Source: Lutjanus erythropterus (Eukaryota; Chordata; Actinopteri; Lutjaniformes; Lutjanidae). Taken from it: 64,000 nucleotides of DNA. The notes under the pieces are model-generated. The model did not search any database, had not been told where the DNA came from, and worked only from the letters and a program-made list of their open reading frames with translations. The stretch is taken from the NCBI GenBank assembly GCA_020091685.1, contig CM034599.1, positions 40,131,945-40,195,944 on the forward strand, read 5' to 3'. How positions within the stretch are numbered: position 1 is the stretch's first letter; every line of letters begins with the position of its first letter. This document shows, piece after piece, positions 42,402-55,000 of this stretch. A program made the translations under genes and the position numbers.

Positions 42402-45400
42402 CACACACGCACACACAAACACGCACACACTCGCAGCCGAGCCCTTTAAACAAGCCCAAGTTGTTAGCTAAAATGCTAATGTGATTCAATGTCAGCTCGA
42501 ATGAGCTGTTCTCTGCATTTCCCTAAACATTCAAGTAACAAAGGGCATCTCTTTGTTTGGGCTCCCCTCCCCCCCCTCTGCACACTGTCACACAGGCCAA
42601 ACCTCTTCACTCCTCACACAAAGAGCTTCAAGAAAAACTGGAATAAGCCTCACTGGCCTGGTTCTCCTTCAAATAATACACACATACAAACATTTATACA
42701 TAGATTCTGATTCCCCAAAGCAAGCCACAGCACCAGTCTACCTCCAGAGTAGTAAGGAAGAGGAATCATTGTTTCTGGTTGAAAGAAGCATCAAAAGCTT
42801 TTCCGAAGTACATCCAGACCTTCACCATCCCTCTGAAGATAAGTCCTACTGCCTGTACACAAACAACAGAGCTGACGAATCCCTCATTTACTTCTTCCAG
42901 AGCTTTGGGGCCTCAGTCTGCACGGAGGCTGAAACCTGAAATCAGCTGCTTCTCCCTGCCTGAAGGCCAGCAGGAGCACCTTCAACAACACCTTGCAACA
43001 GGAACGCTGCTCTACATGACGTCCTTTAGAAAGCAGAACAGGAGGAACAAAAGTTCCTCACAAATTCACGTCCCTACTGAAACACAAAGACCTCATGTGA
43101 TGTGCAGTTTTCTGAGGAAGACTTTTCAGTTATTTTCATGAGTTGAGTGCAATTTTATCTTCTTCCCACACGTTTCTATACTGCTAATTTAATTCTTTAC
43201 CCCATGGGAACTGTAAACTCACAAAGATGATAAAAAAAATAATGATTTCATTAGTTATTTCATTCTCAGTTTTCATGGAAATGTGTTTGTGTTGTTTCAA
43301 AAAAAAGAAAAAAAAACAGAATTATGGTTTCCATTTTTCTTATTAGTGGGAATTGCAAATATTCAAAAAGCAAAAAAATGCTGAAAAAAGCTGAATTTTA
43401 TGAGAAGACAAAAACTTCTTTCTTTCATCTCAGTTTTCACATAAATGTGTTGATACTGTTTCAAAGACAAAAATGAAACAAAATTATGGTATCAATTTGT
43501 ATTAGTTATGTGAATTGTAAATACTGAAAAAAGCTGATAAACCTTGAAAAATGCAGAGCTCACACAAAGACAACAGAGTTTTCATTAGTTATTTCATTCA
43601 TCTTGGTTTTGACAGAAAAGAGTTTATATTGTTTCAAAGACAGAAAAAAAACTTCTTAGTTCTTAAATTTTTTTATTAATTGAAGTAATAAGAAATAATT
43701 TACAATTATATGAAACTAAAAAAGGCAAGCAATATTTGCTGATCAGCTGCTTGGTATTTTAAAACTGATACATGACTGAATGATTAATCAATTATCAGAG
43801 TAGTCACTGAGTATCCCTCCAGCAATCCATTGATCGATGAATTCAGTGGCTTTCATCCTGGGGGATGGGACACCCCCAAGGGGTCCCACAATGAACTTGA
43901 AGGGTCATAAAATGATTTTAAAACGTACATGTTTTCTGTTGCCTTGGCTTTTGTCAAATCTCGCTTGTCTGAAAACTTTTTAGGCTTCTGACAACTGTTC
44001 AAATGAATAAAACTAAAAGATGGAATTATCCAGATATGGTCCCGATGAGAGGGTACAAGCAGACATTTTTTGTTTTATGGTGTCATGCTAAAAAGGTTGC
44101 TAGCCTCCCCTGTACATATGATGTAAGGATTGTCTCTGACTGTCCTGCTGTCAGGACTCTTTGTGACGAGTCACCTGAGAGGCCACTGCCTCTGTTTGTT
44201 GGAGGTGATCGCGGCCATGGCTGTATGGCAGCTGACCTCAGCGCTCGGGGTCGTGTCCACTTCTGCAGATTAGATTTACAATGATCCACGTTACATCCCC
44301 CGGATGCTTTTGCTTTCTGGAGCCCTGATGAGCAGCAGATCAATGCAGCTGTTCTCTGCCTGAACTTCCAAAGGGCATATAAACCTGTGGTGACCGGGCC
44401 ACCATCTTGGAGTTAATGACCACTAAAACAGCCACTCACACGAGCCAGCCTCAACAGCCATTCATCATGCTTTAATTGTTCTGACGAGGAGGAATTATCA
44501 GCACACTCTACTCCTCTGTTTCCGATGATTTCACTCTGATAAATATACTGTAAGACTTTGGTGTTAATGTCTGAGAAGGTGCTTCTGTCTGTTAAAAATG
44601 TTCTGAAACTGACACCCCATTTACACCTGGTATCAAAGTGTGAGCGGTACGCGGGTGATAAATGATCCGATCTCGCCTTTGTGTTTACATCTGATATTTT
44701 TACTGTGTTCTCATCACGATCAGATCTCTGTCCTCTCCAGCAAGAACCTGTGCATGAGTCATTTGAGGTGGTGGAAAATTTACAAAGGCACACACCAAAT
44801 AAAAATACTAGGTGCTGCTCAGTGCGTCAAAAAAAGGAAAATTACAAACCGGTTAATGCTCCAATGAACATCACATGTATATTAATAAATGTTAATGGAG
44901 AACACTATCTAGTTTCACACTTTTTTCCTTTATTCCTAATATGAGGCTATGGCAAATAAGCCCCAGACTCCCTAAAAATTTAGAGTGTTGTGAGTTACTG
45001 AGTTTGTGGAAACTTTATGAATGTTGTGAAACATGTCCCCTCTTGTAAATTTGGATATAAAAATATTCTATCAATATTGTTATGAGACTTTTCCTGGTTT
45101 TAAAGGCTGTATTACAGTAAAATTATGCAAATTTTTAAACTGTTTTAGCTGGTTTATTATTTGTCTTTCCCCACTTAGTCAATATATCCTTATTACTAAA
45201 GATTATTTATCAACAATCCAATTGTGTTAATATTTGAAAGAACATCCCTATAATATAAATATCAATTTGGTCAAAATACCAGCCCTACTATATAATCATA
45301 TCATTTGAGAATATACGGTATGTTATTTTAGAGAAAATGTGTATATTAAGATATGTTTTTAAAATCGAGGAATAGCCAAAAGATATCAGGATTTATTTAT

Positions 45401-48400
45401 GGGCCATATCGCCCAGCCCATTTTGGTAAAGTTATTACCTTCTATATTTTAAAACTATTGATTGTCCTGTGTGTTGGTGTGTGTGTAGGCTACTCTGTGA
45501 CTAAATTATCTTCCTTGTTAACAGCGGATCAGCTGCACAGATGCATGCAGCGCAAACCAACACACACACAATTATGTCTTAGTCTATATCATTCATTTCC
45601 CACCAGTAGATATTTCATTTTTCACATAGTTTAATTCAATAACATCTTTTGGAGTTTTCATGGCACAGAATACACACATAATCAGTAATTAGTGGCCTGT
45701 TAGTGATAACCTTCAATCAGCATGAGGGTGAGTGGATAATTACTTCATTTTCATACAGATCATATTTTAATACCAGCTGTAAATGAGGTGTTAGTTTGCA
45801 GTAGGAGCCTTCAGTGATGGTGCTAACATCTCTAGCGGATCCTCGAAATCTAATCATTTATTTCATCATGTGAATTATATACAGTCCTGCTGCTGCTTAC
45901 AGAGTCCGAGCAGAGTCAGATACATTAAGCTGGAACTTTGATTTATTCCTGTTTGCTTTCACACTGTATGTAAGTGGTCTGGTGGGTGGACAGGGCCAGA
46001 TTAACCTGTTATGGAGAGAGACCCATTGTTCACAACGCTGCCTGGTTGGCAATGCAGTCTTGATCTGGATATTCATGCTGTAAGAAGTTGGCAGAAATGT
46101 AAGCTGAAAATTTAGTGAGACTGTCATTCAGATGGTTATTGTGCTTTGAGTTTTTTTTTAAATTATTTTTTTAACATGAAAACCTGGTTTTATAGACTTT
46201 ATCCAAAATGAAATGACCTTGCTCTCTGTACTTGGTTCTTTTAAACTGTTTTTATTTTCTTTATGCATAAGAGATGATCATTAAATGTTTAATTTATTAA
46301 TGTGCTCTTAAACAGTTTTAAAAGGCATACATTTAGTTCAGCTCTGTGCCTCTATCACTGTGCTCCATTAATGTGACAGCAGTGAAGTCTGATTTGTGCC
46401 GTGACCTTTATGGAAAAGTGACCCGTGGGATTATTCAAACATCACAATGACATAAAACTACCCGCACATTTAGGTGATGAAGTGAAATGCATGAAAGGTT
46501 TTATAAATGTAATATCACTGTATGGACATGGTCTTTTTCACAAAATATATTTTGACATGTCACAGTAGGAAAAGAGTGTAAATAATAAAATGGATGCTGG
46601 CTGAATTCCATTTAGCTGCTTCAGTTTCAGGCTTCTAGTATTGTTCACGTTGGTTTACACTTAAATAGAACAGAGCCACTTTTTATGTTATTAACATCTG
46701 TGCTCAGGCCTATATCAACAGCATATATTAAAGGGACAGTTCACTCCAAAATCAAAAACATATTTCTCCTCTGGCCCGTAGTGCTGTTTATCCATCTAGA
46801 CTTTTTTTCATATCAGCCGTAGAGATGTCTGCCTTCTCTCCAATATAATGGGACCACATGGCACTCAGCTTGTGGAGCTAAAAGCCCCAAAAATACATTT
46901 GAAAAATTCAAACCCAGCATCTCTTTCCAAAATCCATGACCCAGTTACTCAAGGTAATCCACACATCTTGTTGTGAGCAGTTTCATGTAGGAACTACTTT
47001 CTTTCTGCAGTAAAATCTACAAGAACGACTTTAGAATCTAGTAGAAAGAAAGGAGTTCCTACATGAAACTTGATATTGCATGCTGTGTTTTTCTTCCTCC
47101 TGTGGATAACTGGACAAAATGACACCTGATGTTGGATATTTTCTCCTGCAACGGAAAGGGTTTGAGAACATGTGTGAGTGTTTTTGCTATTTTATACTTA
47201 CATGCAACAATCATACAGAGAGAAATGCACAAACAGTAATTTCTCCACAAAGTGCAAGGTAGCAACAACACATAGGTTTTTGAGTAAGAAAAGGACATGA
47301 ATTCAGTCACTGAAAAAACAGTAGCTCAGGCAGGTTGGGCTGGAGTGGGTATTTAAAAAGGAAATTATGACACAACAGATTATAACACATCCTCTGGCCA
47401 AATCCACACAATCCAGGAACTACTTTCTTCCTACAGTAGAATCTACCAGAACACTTTTCTTTCTACTAGAGAGAAAGTAGTTCTCAAAACAAGGTGTGTG
47501 CAACCAGGCATTTCTCTCTGTATGCATGTTGCATGCATTGTTGCATGTAAGTACAAAATAGCAGCTCTAAAAACAGCCAGAAACACCCAGAAAAATTTAA
47601 CTTTCCATGTTCTCAAACCCTTCTGCTGCAGCAGAAAACATCCAGCATCAGGGTGTCATTTTGTCCAGTTATCCTCAGGATGAATTAAAATACACAACGC
47701 AATAACAACCCCCAGACAAAACCACAAGTAGTGTCAGGTCAGATGTGTCCTGCCGTGCGCCTCTCATTTGGTCGTCTCTTGATAAAATATCTCCTCACTG
47801 TCTTATCTTATTGTCCTTGTGCTGTTTTTAGTCAGCATGTTCTACAGTTGGCTCACTGGATAGGATTAAATAGAGGCTAAAACATATCAAACATGACAAA
47901 AAAGTTCATAATGAATATCCTACTGGAGAAAATGCCCATTTTATCCATAAAATGACATTTTATTTTATAGTTGTATCTATGGATGTATTTTATTTAAATA
48001 ACTGATTTATTGCTTTGTCAAAGAAAACCCTCAGAAATGAGGGATTATTGGGGCGCCTCTATAGCTCACTTGGTAGAGAGTGTGTCCCATGTACTGAGGC
48101 TGTCAGTCCGCTGGTTCGATTCCTGCCCACGGCCCATTTGCTGCATGTCATCCCCTCTCTCTCTGCTCCCTTTCCTGTCATGTCTTCAGCTGTCCTATGA
48201 TTAAAGGCAAAAAGATCTAATCTAGAAATGAGGGATTACTAGTGCTGACACAACTGTTTCAGTGCTAGTATTTGACTCTGTATTATAGTTTCAAAAATGA
48301 CAGAATTAAAGACAGTTCTTTCCTGGAGTTGACCTAACCTGAATCAGATTCTGGGAACAGTGAGAACAGCATGCTGAGTCAGCATAAGGGAAGGTCAAAG

Positions 48401-51400
48401 GTTAAACTATGTCATTGTGTCACAAGACTGAGGAGAAGAAGAAGGACATCTCCTGCTTTGAGTTTACACAACTGGGTTTGAAGCATTTCTCAATACTGAG
48501 CTGACTGTGTCAGAGCTACTGAACCACACCGCTCTGAGAATGAAGAAGATCTCCTCAAACTGAATGACCCTGTCATCTGGGGCTGAATGAGTTTGAAAAA
48601 AACATCTATTATCTTGCAACTGCAACACTGTAAATACTAACCTCAAGTTTAATTACAGATACTGAGTTCACCTAACTCAGTTTTTATCAACTTGTTGTCA
48701 GCAGTCATTTTAAATAAGTTACTTGTACTTTGGTCAAAAAAGCTGCCAAACTCAGTGTGTTTGATTTGAGTTCACTTAAACAAACCAACTACTTAGATGT
48801 TATGCTTTTTTCAGTGGTGAACTGTAACTAAGTACATTACTCTTGTACTTAAGTATCCCACAAATAAGAGGCACTTTACATGAGTAGCCTATTATCTGTT
48901 TGTCACTTTCTACTTACAGCCTACTCCACCACATTTCATGGGAAAAATGTATTTTTAAGTAGGCCTAAATGTAGGCAATAGTATTATTAACAAATTCTTA
49001 GCTTCCTCTGCCACTGTGTGGCACTACTTTTTTCAACATTCAGACATGTGCAGATCACTCCGCCTCTACTTGGTGCATGACCTTACTCTGTAAGACGCAT
49101 GGACACGCCCAATCTTGTCAGCATTACTGTGATTCTTGTGCTTGCTACACTGATTTGATGAGTAAATAATTTTATGCTGTCTTGTAGAAATTCAACACCA
49201 GGGTTATGTGTTTGCTAGTTAGGGAAAACTTAGCATATCCATTATATATCCAACAACATGTGGTCATACTGTTGCAACGTAACTAACAAAGGAAAAATGT
49301 ACAAATCAGGACTTTGAACACTTTATGTAAATTCCTCACCTCAACAGTCAGCGACTACATTGGTGTGGATGATGGGTGTTCAGTATTACCTTGTGTAGGT
49401 AGTTATCTGACCAGCACCATCAACGAAGAGTACAGTGTCTTTATAGATACATAAAGTGTTGATATAGTGTTGCACAAACAAGTTAGTCTAACTATTGTGC
49501 ACTCACAATTCGCAAATTAGTCACAAGTATTATGGACTCAAAAAGTTATTTTTACTTTAAAATCTCAAGTTTACTTTACTTAATTTTTTGAGGCAATGAG
49601 TTATTAAAATACTTTTTACATTTTACAGTGAATATGATTTGCAATATCAGGAGATGATCATTTTTACATCATTATTCTATTTTTAACTGAAAAACAAGGT
49701 CTGAATTTCTGTCGATCTATACCAAAGGATGTAGAACTGCAATGATTTGTTGAGGAATCAATTAATTGATAAGTTGTCAACTATTAAATTACTTGGCAAC
49801 TATTTTGATAATAGGTTCACCAATTCTAAATTCTCTGATTTCAGCTCCTCGAATGTGAATATTTTCTGGTTTCTTTCCTCCTCTCTGACAGTAAACTGAA
49901 TATCTTTGAGTTGTGGACAAAACAAAACATTTGAGGACGTCACCTTGGGCTTTGAGAAACACTGATCAAGGTTTTCTAAACAATGAATCGATTAATAATA
50001 AAAAATGATTGGCAGATTAACTGATAATGAAACTAATCAATAGTTGCGGCCTATAAAGATGTTTTCTTAAGTCTGTAGAATGTGATGTGTAGGCCAGCAC
50101 ATCTCTGCAGCATCATACTAATCTTACACACAAAAATTGGGTTTTATCAAATATTGCACCTCCTGTGATTTGAAAATTGCAGTAGACCATATTGCGATTT
50201 CCATAAAAATTCGATTAATTGTTCAGCTCTACTGTATGCTGAAATCTCTGAGCTGTAAACACACAGAAAGACACGGAGATTCCACAGCATTTTATATGCA
50301 CTATATGTTTTTACATTACGAAACAGGACTCAGGAATAACAGCAGGGTCAAATTAAGCAGCTTGGGAGCCTAAAGGCCCTCACTGAGTCCATTATTTCTC
50401 CTCTCTGTGCACTGTGTAGTTAATAATTCATAATGAATTTTTGGTAGGCTCTGACAGTAAACAATCGTGATGTGTATCAGCAGTAGACACTTCATCAAGT
50501 TTCTTTTAATGCATTAAATGCAAACTACTGTGGAAGCACATAACAAATAGACAGCCTGTCATATCCCTCGATAAACAGCCAGTCATATAACAGGTGTGTT
50601 GTTCAGCTGCACCACTGACGCGTGACATGACAGAAACAGTGTGGAGTGACAAACAGTGCAGATGGTGAGGAAACTGTTGATATAAAAAAAAAAGAGGTCA
50701 GCTCGCTAGTATGTATCAAAGTGAGATCATTAAAATTGGAATCAGAGTGTTGATATTAATAAATTCCTTTTGGTGGGACATTATTTGTCCCAATTCTTGA
50801 GAATAAGTGACATACAAAACATGTTTTCACTCAGTGAATTCCCTTCCTCTGTCCTGAGTGCAGCTCCATCACATGAGCAGGAGGTGGTGGTGGTGGTGGT
50901 GGGTGTTTAGGCAGGACCACACTTGCCCAGCAGAGGGCAGTGTCACACAAACTTGCAGCCCATGTGAGCTGTGTGTGTGTGAGCAGACAAAGAGGCTGAT
51001 AAGTCAGCAGCATGAGCTGACTTGTTCACTCGCAAATACCAGCAGTCTGATCAAAGTGGAGTGATGTGTGACCTGAGAGGCAGCAGAGCAGCCGTTATAA
51101 TCTATAGATGTGGGCCAGCAGCTTTAATGATGGAGGCTGCTGAGGGGGCTCCGACTCCTAATCGTCTTATCTGCTGCCAAACAACCAACAGCACCTTTGA
51201 TGTTGTTTGGTTTCTGTTAACACGAGTGGTTTCTCTTCCACTGGTGGCTAAATGTTCTGGATCAAACTACACATTTTCCTCCAAAGTACAAAACATGAGA
51301 TGTCCATTTTGGAGACAGAAGGTGAAGCCACGGCTCTGTGACTGTGCGACTGTAGTAGCTATGCTGCAAATATTTGTCTGACTAGCTGTACAGTGATTCA

Positions 51401-52013
51401 AAAGGTGGTTGAAACTCGTCACAGATCAAACAAATGCAGGCAAGCCCAAACACAAAGACTACAACCAGGTCTGAAGGCAGAGACCCCACCCCAAACCTCA
51501 TGTAGCTAACTGACATGAAGCTCCACACACACAGCTGATGGAGGTTTATCAGAGCTGCCAGGAGAGACTGTCAGAGGGTTTCCTCACAACTCATTTAAAT
51601 CAAGTTTACAGTCATTGATAAGTGACAGCTGAAACTAACTAGACCTGTCACCAGAACTACTTTTGTTGGACGACATGCTTATTACCATTGATGTGTGTCT
51701 ATAAGACCATATAAGTAATATATAGCATAATAAACAGGTTTTTATTGTTACACTATAAGCCATTTATAAGTACTTATAAGACACTTATTAATGGCTCATA
51801 GACTTAAGAATGTTAATAAAAGCCTTATGACTTTATTATAATTGTTTATAAAAGCATTACAAATACATTAACTTGCCTTTATGTCAGTGCTAAACATTTA
51901 ATATGTTTGTGTTGTTGCTTTCTTAAGATTATTAAGATTTAGCGGTTGTTAGAAGAGGAAAAAGGCCTGAAAATAGTGATGATGATGATGATGATGATAA
52001 TAACAATAATATG

Positions 52014-52064
<51 letters not shown>

Positions 52065-55000
52065 GTAAAGGATTAATTAACCATAATCAGCACTGTTTAC
52101 ACTTTAGATCCAGAGCCCCAAAATAATCCATAGTTAACTGTCAATAAATGCATAATAAAGCATGCAGAAATACACAAAAACTTAGTAATGGTTTAAAAAT
52201 TACATAAGTTAAATTCATTGGGCTTTTATTAACATTCTTAAACAGTCTGTAAATTGTTAACAAGTTTCTTATTAGACTGCTTATAAATGTCTTATAACCT
52301 AACAAACATGTTTATTATGCAATATAAGGGCCTTATTAGCTATTGACTAAGGCCTTTAAATGCACCCTAAATTATGTGCTACTGGATGATACATTTGTCC
52401 ATAAATAATTGCAATACATGATATTATTGTCATTTACGATCATTTTATGATATATTGATAATATGAGAGCATAATTATGCAAGTACACCCTTTCAAAAAG
52501 CGATGAACTTGTAATTTTAAGAATATTCAGACATCTGGAGTTGAAAAATATGAAAATATTCTACATAAATAAAACATATATAATACAAAATAAAACCACA
52601 AAACTAAAACAATATATGAAATGGACTTTCTTAATTTAAAAAAATGCACTTAAATAAATATTAAACATTTGGCAAAATCCTGGTGACACATGTATAACAG
52701 TGCGTCTTCACCAGAACATGTGGAGTATTAGTAGTAGTAATTATGACAGGAGAAGTGCATGGATACACTGACCAAAGGTCAATGTTGACTATATAAGTTT
52801 TATGTTACTTAAGTTTCATTACTTGTGTCACTTCAAGGGACAAAATGTAACAAACGATGCATGTCTAAACGTAATCAAACTGCTGCCGCTTCACAATGTT
52901 AATCATATGTTTAATGTCACATGACTTATGTTACATACTTAAAAGGGAAAGTTCAGATTTTTTGAAGTGGGGTTATAGGAGATCAGTGTATTATGTTCTG
53001 GATCAAACTACAGTTGATGGCAGTCAACACACCCCAGTTTGGAGAAGCAGCAGGAGTACCAGTGTAGGAAGCTAAGCAATGTACTGCAGGGACAGAAATA
53101 AGAAATTTTATCTTGCAAAACACAGGGCTGCTGGTCTTGATCTGTTAGTATTTTTTGTATTATTATTAAAGGGATAGTTTGATTCACCAAAGCTGCAACA
53201 ACACAAACAGGTCGAGGTAGTGGAAGATTAGCAACTCCTGTGTTCTGCCAATTAAATTTTGATTTCATCTCTGGAGTTTGGTTGGTTTGGAGAGAGCGAT
53301 ATTTGGCTTATATAACAGTGGTTTTCCATCAGACAGGCTGCCTGACAGCAAGGAAAAGCAGAGAAGATTTTATAAATATTGTGTAAAATAAAAATACTGC
53401 TTAGCTTCCTACACCAATACTCCTGCTGCGCTCCACTGACCTCATCCACTGCAAGTAATACACTGACAGTGGATAAGTACTCATACAACCACACTTCAAA
53501 TAATCCAAATTACCCCTTTAAGGTCTGGTATGCCTGTTGATAGTGCTTTCCATGTAAACACACTGCAAGGTCAGCAAAACTTAGAAACTGTACATTAAAT
53601 CAAGAAGTTAATTATTATGACAGAAGAAATTTTCTCACTGGAGTTAAAATGATTGTCTACAGCTGGTAAATGAAGACAAAGTTGAGCACCGTTAGTATTT
53701 AAAGGGACACTTCACCTTAAATCCAAAAATACGTATTTTTCCTTCTACCTGTAGGAGGATCTTTTTTTAGTGTGAGGTGCAGACTTTGGAGATATTACCC
53801 ATAGAGATGTCTGGATTCCTTTGAATATAATGAGACTAAAGGGCACTTGGCTTGTGATGCTCACAGCACTAAAAATACATTTGAAAAAGTCAATAGTGTC
53901 TCTTTCCAAAATCATGACCTGGTTACTCAAAATAATCCACACACCTTATTGTGAGCAGTTCCATGTAGGAACTACTTTCTTTAAGGTAGAGTAGAGTAGC
54001 AGTGAATCAACCATCTAGGTTGATTCACTGCAACATGAAACTGCTGGCAAGGTCTGGAATATTTTGATTAACTGTGTTAAGATTTTGGAAAGTGACATTG
54101 CTGTTAAATTTTTCAAATGTATATACAAATGTACAAGCTGAGTGGCATCTAGTTCTGTTGTATTGGAGAGAAGACAGACATCTCTACAGCCGATATCTCT
54201 GAAACTCAAACCAAAACTCGCTAGATGGATGAGATTTTGGGGTTTTGGGGTGAACTATTCCTTTAAGGATTCCAAATTGTAGTGAGTCAACATGCACAAT
54301 AGCAGCATGCTCACTCTATTTGACCTGAATGGAACAGGGCCTTAATTAGTATCACTGATAACACATCTTTACACTACTATTTCATGTCAAAATGGCTGCT
54401 ATGATAAAGGTCTATAATAATCAACATGCGTGACATAATCCCTAAATAAGTCAGATATGAGTGTTGAGGATTCTGTGTTCGTGTACTTAGTGCAGGAATT
54501 GTTACACAGGCTTGTACATTTGCACATTTTCAGACTTTCTCTGTGTTGACGTAATGAAGTCAACAGATCTGAGGACACTTTTTTGCCGTGAAGCCACAAT
54601 CGACATAAATCTGGCATCTCCGAGCGCATTTTTAAAGCAGGATGAGACAACGACGTAGACTCTGTGTGTCTCTCTGCCATGTCGGTAATGACAGGTTAGG
54701 TTGGCAGCAGGGTGTGCTACGCCTCCTTGAAGAGAAGCTGCAGCCTGAGTGGGACTGAGCCTGTCAAATTACAGTGGATCCCACCTCACTTCCCACTCCT
54801 CTTCCTCCATCTGTCTGCCGTCTATCTCTTCACTGCCACCTCCTTTTCTATCTTTTGTCTGTCTGTCAGTGCTAAAGTGGTACAACTCATTCTACGACTT
54901 GGTAAAAAAAAAAAAAAAAAGGAAAACACACAACGGAAATGTTCTTATACCAACATGGCCTGGCTGTGCCCATGGAGGAACACTGGACTGAAATGTGCGT

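Noticed and set aside
42553-43141. Overlapping plus-strand open frames of 120-128 codons
   Set aside because: No domain, no splice context, compositionally ordinary; chance frames in intron DNA.
46020-46060. AACGCTG resembling part of mir-181a
   Set aside because: Flanking bases do not match the mature microRNA and no hairpin is visible.
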